64,000 nt of DNA from Muricea muricata (taxonomy: Eukaryota; Cnidaria; Anthozoa; Malacalcyonacea; Plexauridae). The stretch is taken from the NCBI GenBank assembly GCA_963855995.1, contig OY979726.1, positions 6,672,701-6,736,700 of the forward strand. Direction: 5' to 3'. Position 1 is the stretch's first letter. The number at the start of each line of letters is the position of its first letter. Under the pieces are notes generated by a model that saw only the letters and a program-made list of their open reading frames with translations, was not told the DNA's origin and did no database searches. The position numbers and the translations under genes were made by a program. Below, piece by piece: positions 1 to 9,389 of the stretch.

Positions 1-65
1 TCCTATAAGTTCTCCAATTTCGATTTCGAAGCTGTCTTTTAGGACCGCGATTGCAATATATCATT

Positions 66-142
66 GTGCTCAAGTCGTTCTTTTTAGCACTCAAAACATC
101 ATTTTAAGCTCTAAAACGTCGCCGTGATCGATTTGAGACGGC
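66..142. other. Minor dyads GTGCT/AGCAC and GCCGT/ACGGC
   Basis: Two small inverted repeats: GTGCT at 66-70 with AGCAC at 86-90 (15-nt spacer), and GCCGT at 121-125 with ACGGC at 138-142, overlapping an alternative CGTC (117-120) / GACG (137-140). Arms of 4-5 bp can occur by chance. I list them because they recur in most monomers. The GCCGT/ACGGC pair is lost in classes with GTCGGCGTG, while CGTC/GACG is kept. P, with AAAACTC, loses AGCAC. Confidence 0.35.
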
Positions 143-175
143 AATTTTTAGTTGGAAGTCTGAGCATGTTTTTAC
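68..175 (+). repeat. Ancestral subunit 1 (~108 bp) of the monomer
   Basis: This is the first of three internal subunits. It begins with GCTCAAGTCGTTC, reaches an AAAAC block 25 bp later (position 93) followed by ATCATTTT, and ends with the CATG of GAGCATGTTTTTAC just before the next GCTC. It aligns by eye with subunits 2 and 3 over the start block (GCT, then TCG, then a G/C-rich patch before AAAAC) and the end block (CAT plus a T-run before GCTC/GCTG). The middle is strongly diverged. I infer an ancient trimer; a dot-plot at low stringency would test it. Confidence 0.6.
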
Positions 176-229
176 GCTCAAATCGCTTCCAGAACGCCTA
201 AAACGCGATTTTGATGATTGTAAGAGCGT
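174..229. other. Interrupted 13-bp dyad in the monomer centre
   Basis: ACGCTC followed directly by AAATCGC (174-186) pairs with GCGATTT (205-211) and GAGCGT (224-229). This gives a 7-bp inner and a 6-bp outer stem, an 18-nt loop and a 12-nt one-sided bulge. Several classes weaken it: TCGCTC in the T6-run classes, AAATCAC in class E, GTGATT in H, M and O, and CGCTTAAA in B, K and P. A competing short dyad TGAGC/GCTCA lies at 161-165 and 176-180. I see the symmetry directly; folding in the cell is not shown. Confidence 0.5.
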
Positions 230-282
230 TTCTTTTCAGTCTCAAAGCATGTTGTAGGTTTCTCATTTCAACATGCTATTTT
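176..282 (+). repeat. Ancestral subunit 2 (~107 bp) of the monomer
   Basis: This is the second subunit. It starts with GCTCAAATCGCTTCC, has AAAAC 24 bp later (position 200) followed by GCGATTTT, and ends with CATGCTATTTT. The AAAAC-to-CATG spacing is 72 bp (200 to 272), the same as in subunit 1 (93 to 165). That shared spacing, with matching flanks, is the main evidence for common descent. The class variants GCTTCC/GCTCC and AACGCC/AACGTC map here. Confidence 0.6.
246..277. other. Perfect 9-bp dyad (AGCATGTTG / CAACATGCT)
   Basis: Arms at 246-254 and 269-277 are perfect reverse complements with a 14-nt spacer. The element is present in most monomers at the same phase. Two groups of classes break it without compensation: classes with GCAGGTTG or CCCGGTTG in the left arm (H, M, O, R) and class N with CAACATTCT in the right arm. 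Dyads of this kind are known to be common in centromeric satellites that lack CENP-B boxes and may extrude as hairpins. A structural or protein-binding role here is inference. Confidence 0.7.
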
Positions 283-392
283 GCTGATGTCGATAGTTTG
301 AGCGCCGAAAACATGATTGCGGACTTCCTATAAGTTCTCCAATTTCGATTTAGAAGCTGTCTTTTAGGTACGCGATTGGAATACATCATTGT
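283..392 (+). repeat. Ancestral subunit 3 (~110 bp), spanning the chosen monomer boundary
   Basis: This is the third subunit. It starts with GCTGATGTCGATAG, has AAAAC 25 bp later (position 308) followed by ATGATT, runs across the arbitrary monomer start, and ends with CATTGT before the next GCTC at 393. It is about 2 bp longer than the others. The 2-bp TTCCTATAAG/ATGCTAAG length variant that distinguishes monomer classes lies in this subunit, so classes with the short form have a 108-bp third subunit. Confidence 0.55.
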
Positions 393-1620
393 GCTCAACT
401 CGTTCTTTTTAGCACTCAAAACATCATTTTAAGCTCTAAAACGTCGCCGTGATCGATTTGAGACGGCCATTTTTAGTTGGAAGTCTGAGCATGTTTTTAC
501 GCTCAAATCGCTTCCAGAACGCCTAAAACGCGATTTTGATGAGTGTAAGAGCGTTTCTTTTCATTCTCAAAGCATGTTGTAAGTTTCTAATTTCAACATG
601 CTATTTTGCTGATATCGATAGTTTGAGCGCCGAAAACGTGATTGTGGACTTCCTATAAGTTCTCCAATTTCGATTTCGAAGCTGTCTTTTAGGACCGCGA
701 TTGCAATATATCATTGTGCTCAAGTCGTTCTTTTTAGCACTCAAAACATCATTTTAAGCTCTAAAACGTCGCCGTGATCGATTTGAGACGGCCATTTTTA
801 GTTGGAAGTCTGAGCATGTTTTTACGCTCAAATCGCTTCCAGAACGCCTAAAACGTGATTTTGATGATTGTAAGAGCGTTTCTTTTCAGTTTCAAAGCCG
901 GTTGTAGGGTTCTTATTTCAACATGCTATTTTGCTGATGTCGATAGTTTGAGCGCCGAAAACATGATGGGGGACATGCTAACTTCTCCAATTTTGATTTA
1001 GAAGCTGTCTTTTAGGTACGCGATTTCAATATATCATTGTGCTCAACTCGTTCTTTTTAGCACTCAAAACATCATTTTAAGCTCTAAAACGTCGGCGTGA
1101 TCTATTTTAGACGGCAATTTTTAGTTGGAAGTCTGAGAATGTTTTTACGCTCAAATCGCTCCAGAACGGCTAAAACGCGATTTTGATGATTGTAAGAGCG
1201 TTTCTTTTCAGTCTCAAAGCATGTTGTAGGTTTCTAATTTCAACATGCTATTTTGCTGATGTCGATAGTTTGATCGCCGAAAACATGATTGCGGACTTCC
1301 TATAAGTTCTCCAATTTCGATTTAGAAGCTGTCTTTTAGGTACGCGATTGCAATATATTATTGTGCTCAACTCGTTTATTTTAGCACTCAAAACTTCATT
1401 TTAAGCTATAAAACGTCGCCGTGATCGATTTGAGACGGCAATTTTAGTTGGAAGTCTGAGGATGTTTTTACGCTCAAATCACTTCCAGAACGCCTAAAAC
1501 GCGATTTTGATGACTGTAAGAGCCTTTCTTTTCATTCCCAAAGCATGTTGTAAGTTTCTAATTTCAACATGCTATTTTGCTGATGTCGATAGTTTGAGCG
1601 CCGAAAACATGATTGCGGAC
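325..1620 (+). repeat. Left-edge block of four diverged monomers
   Basis: The starts are 325, 650, 975 and 1297. The first mixes a GGAATACATC front with a class E-like back half (CATTCTCAAAG, GATATCG). The second has a class A front and an H-like back (CGTGATT, TTTCAAAGCCGG, ATGGGGG). The third begins ATGCTAAC and carries rare variants GATCTATTTTAG, GAGAATG and AACGGC. The fourth is E-like with CGTTTATTTT, GAGGATG and CATTCCCAAAG. Private substitutions are denser here than in the duplicated centre. This order does not recur as a block elsewhere in the window. Confidence 0.8.
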
Positions 1621-1945
1621 TTCCTATAAGTTCTCCAATTTCGATTTCGAAGCTGTCTTTTAGGACCGCGATTGCAATATATCATTGTGCTCAAGTCGTT
1701 CTTTTTAGCACTCAAAACATCATTTTAAGCTCTAAAACGTCGCCGTGATCGATTTGAGACGGCAATTTTTAGTTGGAAGTCTGAGCATGTTTTTACGCTC
1801 AAATCGCTTCCAGAACGCCTAAAACGCGATTTTGATGATTGTAAGAGCGTTTCTTTTCAGTCTCAAAGCATGTTGTAGGTTTCTCATTTCAACATGCTAT
1901 TTTGCTGATGTCGATAGTTTGAGCGCCGAAAACATGATTGCGGAC

Positions 1946-2269
1946 TTCCTATAAGTTCTCCAATTTCGATTTAGAAGCTGTCTTTTAGGTACGCGATTTC
2001 AATATATCATTGTGCTCAACTCGTTCTTTTTAGCACTCAAAACATCATTTTAAGATCTAAAACGTCGCCGTGATCGATTTGAGACGGCAATTTTTGTTGG
2101 CAGTCTGAGCATGTTTTTACGCTTAAATCGCTTCTAGAACGCCTAAAACGCGATTTTGATGATTGTAAGAGCGTTTCTTTTCAGTCTCAAAGCATGTTGT
2201 AGGTTTCTCATTTCAACATGCTATTTTGCTGATGTCGATATTTTGAGCGCCGAAAACGTGATTGCAGAC
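1946..2269 (+). repeat. Monomer class B, exemplar
   Basis: 324 bp. Markers: GCGATTTCAATATATC, TTTTTGTTGGCAG, ACGCTTAAATCGC, GATATTTTGAGC and the end ACGTGATTGCAGAC in place of GCGGAC. It recurs at 4211, 15540 and 61133; class K is its close relative. Confidence 0.8.
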
Positions 2270-2591
2270 ATGCTAAGTTCTCCAATTTCGATTTAGAATC
2301 TGTCTTTTAGGTACGCGATTTCAATATATCATTGTGCTCAACTCGTTCTTTTTAGCACTCAAAACATCATTTTAAGATCTAAAACGTCGGCGTGATCGAT
2401 TTTAGACGGCAATTTTTAGTTGGAAGTCTGAGCATGTTTTTTCGCTCAAATCGCTCCAGAACGCCTAAAACGCGATTTTGATGATTGTAAGAGCGTTTCT
2501 TTTCAGTCTAAAAGCATGTTTTAGGGTTCTCATTTCAACATGCTATTTTGCTGATGTCGATAGTTCGAGCGCCGAAAACATGATTGCGGAC
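2270..2591 (+). repeat. Monomer class C, exemplar
   Basis: 322 bp, short start ATGCTAAG. Markers: GAATCTGTC, GATCTAAAACGTCGGCG, GATTTTAGACGG, T6-run before CGCTC, GCTCCAGAACGCC, CATGTTTTAGGG and TAGTTCGAGC. It recurs at 4535. Class L (10687) shares the GAATCTGTC front but has a different back half, and 61457 has the same middle with GAAGCTGTC. Confidence 0.75.
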
Positions 2592-2913
2592 ATGCTAAGT
2601 TCTCCAATTTCGATTTAGAAGCTGTCTTTTAGGTACGCGATTTCAATATATCATTGGTCTCAACTCGTTCTTTTTAGCACTCAAAACATCATTTTAAGAT
2701 CTAAAACGTCGGCGTGATCGATTTTAGACGGCAATTTTTAGTTGGAAGTCTGAGCATGTTTTTTCGCTCAAATCGCTCCAGAACGTCTAAAACGCGACTT
2801 TGATGATTGTAAGAGCGTTTCTTTTCAGTCTAAAAGCATGTTGTAGGTTTCTAATTTCAACATGCTATTTTGCTGATGTCGATAGTTTGATCGCCGAAAA
2901 CATGATTGCGGAC
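2592..2913 (+). repeat. Monomer class D, exemplar
   Basis: 322 bp, short start. The marker is CATTGGTCTCAAC in place of CATTGTGCTCAAC, a small local rearrangement, with GATCTAAAACGTCGG, AACGTC and TTTGATCGCC; CGACTTTG is seen in the 2592, 4857 and 32994 copies. It recurs at 4857, 6801, 32994 (with a long start), 34940 and 46260; the last two share GTCTTAGCATG. Confidence 0.8.
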
Positions 2914-3237
2914 TTCCTATAAGTTCTCCAATTTCGATTTAGAAGCTGTCTTTTAGGTACGCGATTGCAATATATTATTGTGCTCAACTCGTTCATTTTA
3001 GCACTCAAAACATCATTTTAAGCTATAAAACGTCGCCGTGATCGATTTGAGACGGCAATTTTAGTTGGTAGTCTGAGCATGTTTTTACGCTCAAATCACT
3101 TCCAGAACGCCTAAAACGCGATTTTGATGACTGTAAGAGCGTTTCTTTTCATTCTCAAAGCATGTTGTAAGTTTCTAATTTCAACATGCTATTTTGCTGA
3201 TATCGATAGTTTGAGCGCCGAAAACGTGATTGTGGAC
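2914..3237 (+). repeat. Monomer class E, exemplar
   Basis: 324 bp, long start. Markers: GCAATATATTATTG, CGTTCATTTTAGC, GCTATAAAACG, CAATTTTAGTTGG, AAATCACTTCC, GATGACTGTAAG, CATTCTCAAAG and GTAAGTTTCTAAT. It occurs in many places (for example 5179, 7123, 17155, 28792, 33318, 35262, 57252, 61779, 63721). One sublineage has CCAAGTTCG with TTAGACACGCG; another has a 1-bp deletion (CTCAAACACTTCC). Confidence 0.85.
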
Positions 3238-3561
3238 TTCCTATAAGTTCTCCAATTTCGATTTCGAAGCTGTCTTTTAGGACCGCGATTGCAATATATC
3301 ATTGTGCTCAAGTCGTTCTTTTTAGCACTCAAAACATCATTTTAAGATCTAAAACGTCGGCGTGATCGATTTTAGACGGCAATTTTTAGTTGGAAGTCTG
3401 AGCATGTTTTTTCGCTCAAATCGCTCCACAACGTCTAAAACGCGATTTTGATGATTGTAAGAGCGTTTCTTTTCAGTCTAAAAGCATGTTGTAGGTTTCT
3501 CATTTCAACATGCTATTTTGCTGATGTCGATAGTTTGAGCGCCGAAAACATGATTGCGGAC
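3238..3561 (+). repeat. Monomer class F, exemplar (A front, Q-like back)
   Basis: 324 bp. The first third is class A (TTCGAAGC, GGACCGCG, CAAGTCG), and from GATCTAAAACGTCGG onward it follows the Q/D type, with GCTCCACAACGTC, CTAAAAGC, TTTCTCAT and TTTGAGCGCC. It is itself an old in-register chimera that has since been amplified (5503, 7447, 33642, 35586, 46906; 59191 is related). Confidence 0.75.
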
Positions 3562-3885
3562 TTCCTATAAGTTCTCCAATTTCGATTTAGAAGCTGTCTT
3601 TTAGGTACGCGATTGGAATACATCATTGTGCTCAACTCGTTCTTTTTAGCACTCAAAACATCATTTTAAGCTCTAAAACGTCGCCGTGATCGATTTTAGA
3701 CGGCCATTTTTAGTTGGAAGTCTGAGCATGTTTTTTCGCTCAAATCGCTCCAGAACGTCTAAAACGCGATTTTGATGATTGTAAGAGCGTTTCTTTTCAG
3801 TCTAAAAGCATGTTGTAGCTTTCTAATTTCAACATGCTATTTTGCTGATGTCGATAGTTTGATCGCCGAAAACATGATTGCGGAC
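3562..3885 (+). repeat. Monomer class G, exemplar
   Basis: 324 bp, long start. Markers: GGAATACATC, GATTTTAGACGGCCAT, T6-run before CGCTC, GCTCCAGAACGTC, GTAGCTTTCTAAT and TTTGATCGCC. It recurs at 5827 and 33966. The back half is the same as class I, so G is another fusion of a GGAATACATC front with an I-type back. Confidence 0.75.
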
Positions 3886-6150
3886 TTCCTATAAGTTCTC
3901 CAATTTCGATTTCGAAGCTGTCTTTTAGGACCGCGATTGCAATATATCATTGTGCTCAAGTCGTTCTTTTTAGCACTCAAAACATCATTTTAAGCTCTAA
4001 AACGTCGCCGTGATCGATTTGAGACGGCAATTTTTAGTTGGAAGTCTGAGCATGTTTTTACGCTCAAATCGCTTCCAGAACGCCTAAAACGCGATTTTGA
4101 TGATTGTAAGAGCGTTTCTTTTCAGTCTCAAAGCATGTTGTAGGTTTCTCATTTCAACATGCTATTTTGCTGATGTCGATAGTTTGAGCGCCGAAAACAT
4201 GATTGCGGACTTCCTATAAGTTCTCCAATTTCGATTTAGAAGCTGTCTTTTAGGTACGCGATTTCAATATATCATTGTGCTCAACTCGTTCTTTTTAGCA
4301 CTCAAAACATCATTTTAAGCTCTAAAACGTCGCCGTGATCGATTTGAGACGGGAATTTTTGTTGGCAGTCTGAGCATGTTTTTACGCTTAAATCGCTTCC
4401 AGAACGCCTAAAACGCGATTTTGATGATTGTAAGAGCGTTTCTTTTCAGTCTCAAAGCATGTTGTAGGTTTCTCATTTCAACATGCTATTTTGCTGATGT
4501 CGATATTTTGAGCGCCGAAAACGTGATTGCAGACATGCTAAGTTCTCCAATTTCGATTTAGAATCTGTCTTTTAGGTACGCGATTTCAATATATCATTGT
4601 GCTCAACTCGTTCTTTTTAGCACTCAAAACATCATTTTAAGATCTAAAACGTCGGCGTGATCGATTTTAGACGGCAATTTTTAGTTGGAAGTCTGAGCAT
4701 GTTTTTTCGCTCAAATCGCTCCAGAACGCCTAAAACGCGATTTTGATGATTGTAAGAGCGTTTCTTTTCGGTCTAAAAGCATGTTTTAGGGTTCTCATTT
4801 CAACATGCTATTTTGCTGATGTCGATAGTTCGAGCGCCGAAAACATGATTGCGGACATGCCAGGTTCTCCAATTTCGATTTAGAAGCTGTCTTTTAGGTA
4901 CGCGATTTCAATATATCATTGGTCTCAACTCGTTCTTTTTAGCACTCAAAACATCATTTTAAGATCTAAAATGTCGGCGTGATCGATTTTAGACGGCAAT
5001 TTTTAGTTGGAAGTCTGAGCATGTTTTTTCGCTCAAATCGCTCCAGAACGTCTAAAACGCGACTTTGATGATTGTAAGAGCGTTTCTTTTCAGTCTAAAA
5101 GCATGTTGTAGGTTTCTAATTTCAACATGCTATTTTGCTGATGTCGATAGTTTGATCGCCGAAAACATGATTGCGGACTTCCTATAAGTTCTCCAATTTC
5201 GATTTAGAAGCTGTCTTTTAGGTACGCGATTGCAATATATTATTGTGCTCAACTCGTTCATTTTAGCACTCAAAACATCATTTTAAGCTATAAAACGTCG
5301 CCGTGATCGATTTGAGACGGCAATTTTAGTTGGTAGTCTGAGCATGTTTTTACGCTCAAATCACTTCCAGAACGCCTAAAACGCGATTTTGATGACTGTA
5401 AGAGCGTTTCTTTTCATTCTCAAAGCATGTTGTAAGTTTCTAATTTCAACATGCTATTTTGCTGATATCGATAGTTTGAGCGCCGAAAACTTGATTGTGG
5501 ACTTCCTATAAGTTCTCCAATTTCGATTTCGAAGCTGTCTTTTAGGACCGCGATTGCAATATATCATTGTGCTCAAGTCGTTCTTTTTAGCACTCAAAAC
5601 ATCATTTTAAGATCTAAAACGTCGGCGTGATCGATTTTAGACGGCAATTTTTAGTTGGAAGTCTGAGCATGTTTTTTCGCTCAAATCGCTCCACAACGTC
5701 TAAAACGCGATTTTGATGATTGTAAGAGCGTTTCTTTTCAGTCTAAAAGCATGTTGTAGGTTTCTCATTTCAACATGCTATTTTGCTGATGTCGATAGTT
5801 TGAGCGCCGAAAACATGATTGCGGACTTCCTATAAGTTCTCCAATTTCGATTTAGAAGCTGTCTTTTAGGTACGCGATTGGAATACATCATTGTGCTCAA
5901 CTCGTTCTTTTTAGCACTCAAAACATCATTTTAAGCTCTAAAACGTCGCCGTGATCGATTTTAGACGGCCATTTTTAGTTGGAAGTCTGAGCATGTTTTT
6001 TCGCTCAAATCGCTCCAGAACGTCTAAAACGCGATTTTGATGATTGTAAGAGCGTTTCTTTTCAGTCTAAAAGCATGTTGTAGCTTTCTAATTTCAACAT
6101 GCTATTTTGCTGATGTCGATAGTTTGATCGCCGAAAACATGATTGCGGAC
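3886..6150 (+). repeat. 7-mer higher-order repeat A-B-C-D-E-F-G, copy 2 (2,265 bp)
   Basis: The starts are 3886, 4211, 4535, 4857, 5179, 5503 and 5827, each exactly 2,265 bp after copy 1, with the same class order. Differences from copy 1 include GACGGGAA at 4349 onward (GACGGCAA in copy 1), ATGCCAGG at 4857, AAAATGTCGG near 4968 and AAAACTTGATTGTGG near 5485. The next monomer (6151) is again class A, but the third unit is altered. Confidence 0.9.
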
Positions 6151-8417
6151 TTCCTATAAGTTCTCCAATTTCGATTTCGAAGCTGTCTTTTAGGACCGCG
6201 ATTGCAATATATCATTGTGCTCAAGTCGTTCTTTTTAGCACTCAAAACATCATTTTAAGCTCTAAAACGTCGCCGTGATCGATTTGAGACGGCAATTTTT
6301 AGTTGGAAGTCTGAGCATGTTTTTACGCTCAAATCGCTTCCAGAACGCCTAAAACGCGATTTTGATGATTGTAAGAGCGTTTCTTTTCAGTCTCAAAGTA
6401 TGTTGTAGGTTTCTTATTTCAACATGCTATTTTGCTGATGTCGATAGTTTGAGCGCCGAAAACATGGTTGCGGACTTCCTATAAGTTCTCCAATTTCGAT
6501 TTAGAAGCTGTCTTTTAGGTACGCGATTGGAATACATCATTGTGCTCAACTCGTTCTTTTTAGCACTCAAAACATCATTTTAAGCTCTAAAACGTCGCCG
6601 TGATCGATTTGAGACGGCCATTTTTAGTTGGAAGTCTGAGCATGTTTTTACGCTCAAATCGCTTCCAGAACGCCTAAAACGCGATTTTGATGATTGTAAG
6701 AGCGTTTCTTTTCAGTCTAAAAGCATGTTGTAGGTTTCTCATTTCAACATGCTATTTTGCTGATGTCGATAGTTCGAGCGCCGAAAACATGATTGCGGAC
6801 ATGCTAAGTTCTCCAATTTCGATTTAGAAGCTGTCTTTTAGGTACGCGATTTCAATATATCATTGGTCTCAACTCGTTCTTTTTAGCACTCAAAACATCA
6901 TTTTAAGATCTAAAACGTCGGCGTGATCGATTTTAGACGGCAATTTTTAGTTGGAAGTCTGAGCATGTTTTTTCGCTCAAATCGCTCCAGAACGTCTAAA
7001 ACGCGATTTTGATGATTGTAAGAGCGTTTCTTTTCAGTCTAAAAGCATGTTGTAGGTTTCTAATTTCAACATGCTATTTTGCTGATGTCGATAGTTTGAT
7101 CGCCGAAAACATGATTGCGGACTTCCTATAAGTTCTCCAATTTCGATTTAGAAGCTGTCTTTTAGGTACGCGATTGCAATATATTATTGTGCTCAACTCG
7201 TTCATTTTAGCACTCAAAACATCATTTTAAGCTATAAAACGTCGCCGTGATCGATTTGAGACGGCAATTTTAGTTGGTAGTCTGAGCATGTTTTTACGCT
7301 CAAATCACTTCCAGAACGCCTAAAACGCGATTTTGATGACTGTAAGAGCGTTTCTTTTCATTCTCAAAGCATGTTGTAAGTTTCTAATTTCAACATGCTA
7401 TTTTGCTGATATCGATAGTTTGAGCGCCGAAAACGTGATTGTGGACTTCCTATAAGTTCTCCAATTTCGATTTCGAAGCTGTCTTTTAGGACCGCGATTG
7501 CAATATATCATTGTGCTCAAGTCGTTCTTTTTAGCACTCAAAACATCATTTTAAGATCTAAAACGTCGGCGTGATCGATTTTAGACGGCAATTTTTAGTT
7601 GGAAGTCTGAGCATGTTTTTTTGCTCAAATCGCTCCACAACGTCTAAAACGCGATTTTGATGATTGTAAGAGCGTTTCTTTTCAGTCTAAAAGCATGTTG
7701 TAGGTTTCTCATTTCAACATGCTATTTTGCTGATGTCGATAGTTTGAGCGCCGAAAACATGATTGCGGACTTCCTATAAGTTCTCCAATTTCGATTTAGA
7801 AGCTGTCTTTTAGGTACGCGATTGGAATACATCATTGTGCTCAACTCGTTCTTTTTAGCACTCAAAACATCATTTTAAGCTCTAAAACGTCGCCGTGATC
7901 GATTTGAGACGGCCATTTTTAGTTGGAAGTCTGAGCATGTTTTTACGCTCAAATCGCTTCCAGAACGCCTAAAACGTGATTTTTATGATAGTAAGAGCGT
8001 TTCTTTTCAGTTTCAAAGCAGGTTGTAGGGTTCTTATTTCAACATGCTATTTTGCTGATGTCGATAGTTTGAGCGCCGAAAACATGATTGCGGACATGCT
8101 AACTTCTCCAATTTTGATTTAGAAGCTGTCTTTTCGGTACGCGATTTCAATATATCATTGTGCTCAACTCGCTCTTTTTAGCACTCAAAACATCATTTTA
8201 AGCTCTAAAACGTCGGCGTGATCGATTTTAGACGGCAATTTTTAGTTGGAAGTCTGAGCATGTTTTTTCGCTCAAATCGCTCCAGAACGTCTAAAACGCG
8301 ATTTTGATGATTGTAAGAGCGTTTCTTTTCAGTCTAAAAGCATGTTGTAGCTTTCTAATTTCAACATGCTATTTTGCTGATGTCGATAGTTTGATCGCCG
8401 AAAACATGATTGCGGAC
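6151..8417 (+). repeat. Altered third unit: A, B/C-replacing chimera, D, E, F, H-like, I
   Basis: The starts are 6151, 6476, 6801, 7123, 7447, 7771 and 8096. Compared with the 7-mer, the B and C monomers are replaced by a single chimera at 6476, and G is replaced by an H-like monomer (7771, with TTTTTATGATAG) and an I monomer (8096). From D onward the series runs 1,944 bp behind copy 2 instead of 2,265, a net loss of one monomer. The block is duplicated again 28,139 bp downstream. Confidence 0.8.
6476..6800 (+). repeat. Chimeric monomer bridging A and D
   Basis: 325 bp. The front has GGAATACATC, GAGACGGCCAT and GCTTCCAG; the back has CAGTCTAAAAGC, TTTCTCAT and TAGTTCGAGC as in class C. The crossover lies in the identical stretch between GCTTCCAGAACGCC and CAGTCTAAAAG. 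Length is normal, so the exchange was in register. The same chimera is at 34615, and its back half reappears at the 46,091-46,177 junction. Confidence 0.75.
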
Positions 8418-8742
8418 TTCCTATAAGTTCTCCAATTTCGATTTCGAAGCTGTCTTTTAGGACCGCGATTGCAATATATCATTGTGCTCAACTCGTTCTT
8501 TTTAGCACTCAAAACATCATTTTAAGCTCTAAAACGTCGCCGTGATCGATTTGAGACGGCAATTTTTAGTTGGAAGTCTGAGCATGTTTTTACGCTCAAA
8601 TCGCTTCCAGAACGCCTAAAACGCGATTTTGATGATTGTAAGAGCGTTTCTTTTCAGTCTCAAAGCATGTTGTAGGTTTCTCATTTCAACATGCTATTTT
8701 GCTGATGTCGATAGTTTGAGCGCCGAAAACATGATTGCGGAC

Positions 8743-9067
8743 TTCCTATAAGTTCTCCAATTTCGATTTAGAAGCTGTCTTTTAGGTACGCGATTGGAAT
8801 ACATCATTGTGCTCAACTCGTTCTTTTTAGCACTGAAAACATCATTTTAAGCTCTAAAACGTCGCCGTGATCGATTTGAGACGGCCATTTTTAGTTGGAA
8901 GTCTGAGCATGTTTTTACGCTCAAATCGCTTCCAGAACGCCTAAAACGTGATTTTGATGATTGTAAGAGCGTTTCTTTTCAGTTTCAAACCCGGTTGTAG
9001 GGTTCTTATTTCAACATGCTATTTTGCTGATGTCAATAGTTTGAGCGCCGAAAACATGATGGGGGAC
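8743..9067 (+). repeat. Monomer class H, exemplar
   Basis: 325 bp. Markers: GGAATACATC, AGCACTGAAAAC, GACGGCCAT, ACGTGATTTTG, TTTCAAACCCGG, GGGTTCTTAT, GTCAATAG and ATGGGGGAC. It recurs at 9715, 11334, 37854 and 48524. The copies at 36882 and 37854 differ: 36882 keeps the older GCAGGTTG and GTCGATAG form, 37854 has CCCGG. Confidence 0.8.
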
Positions 9068-9389
9068 ATGCTAACTTCTCCAATTTTGATTTAGAAGCTG
9101 TCTTTTCGGTACGCGATTTCAATATATCATTGTGCTCAACTCGCTCTTTTTAGCACTCAAAACATCATTTTAAGCTCTAAAACGTCGGCGTGATCGATTT
9201 TAGACGGCAATTTTTAGTTGCAAGTCTGAGCATGTTTTTTCGCTCAAATCGCTCCAGAACGTCTAAAACGCGATTTTGATGATTGTAAGAGCGTTTCTTT
9301 TCAGTCTAAAAGCATGTTGTAGCTTTCTAATTTCAACATGCTATTTTGCTGATGTCGATAGTTTGATCGCCGAAAACATGATTGCGGAC
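9068..9389 (+). repeat. Monomer class I, exemplar
   Basis: 322 bp, start ATGCTAACTTCTCC with AATTTTG. Markers: TTTTCGGTACGCG, CTCTAAAACGTCGGCG, T6-run, AACGTC, CTAAAAGC, GTAGCTTTCTAAT and TTTGATCGCC. It recurs at 8096, 36235, 37207, 47555 and 47877; the last two are adjacent because of the 650-bp loss. Confidence 0.8.

Larger units (their letters stand above)
1..324 (+). repeat. First monomer (class A), lacking its first base
   Basis: This is a class A monomer and the reference used here for internal positions. It begins at TCCTATAAG; one leading T is outside the window. Class A is marked by TTCGAAGC and GGACCGCG near the start, CAAGTCG, GACGGCAATTTTTAG, GCTTCCAG, CAGTCTCAAAG and TTTGAGCGCC. 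Over 325 bases from position 1 it has 65 C and 64 G (39.7% GC) and 20 CpG, against about 12.8 expected. It has stop codons in many places and no gene-like open frame. Confidence 0.95.
1621..3885 (+). repeat. 7-mer higher-order repeat A-B-C-D-E-F-G, copy 1 (2,265 bp)
   Basis: Seven monomers start at 1621 (A), 1946 (B), 2270 (C), 2592 (D), 2914 (E), 3238 (F) and 3562 (G). Each has a counterpart 2,265 bp downstream, sharing linked diagnostic variants. The unit is therefore a true higher-order repeat rather than a run of random monomers. A few substitutions separate the copies, for example CTTCTAG (here) versus CTTCCAG in class B and CATGCTAAG (here) versus CATGCCAGG at the start of class D. Confidence 0.9.
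8418..9389 (+). repeat. Trimer higher-order repeat A-H-I (972 bp)
   Basis: The starts are 8418 (A), 8743 (H) and 9068 (I). The next A-H pair (9390, 9715) is 972 bp downstream and the preceding H-I pair (7771, 8096) is 972 bp upstream. So the trimer is present about twice, with an H-to-J switch at the end of the following unit. Here A carries CAACTCG rather than CAAGTCG. The trimer is copied at 36557-37528. Confidence 0.85.

Noticed and set aside
10..35. CENP-B box-like site (TTCGATTTAGAAGC and variants near the monomer start)
   Set aside because: It matches only the first part of the consensus core (TTCG, four bases, A); the CGGG part is AGCT. The GACGGGAA variants (for example near 4349 and 34428) have the right half only, with TCGA one base out of place on the left. 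No complete box was seen.
35..47. TTAGG telomere-like motif in TTTTAGGTACGCG
   Set aside because: A single TTAGG per 325-bp monomer, not in tandem; chance occurrence.
326..344. Target-site or insertion-like boundary at TTCCTATAAG versus ATGCTAAG
   Set aside because: It is a 2-bp length and sequence variant between monomer classes with continuous flanks. No inserted element or duplicated target was found.
2560..2580. Pol III B box-like motif (AGTTCGAGCGCC) in classes C, P and S
   Set aside because: Only about 8 of 11 positions fit the B-box consensus, there is no A box at a suitable distance, and no tRNA or SINE structure surrounds it.
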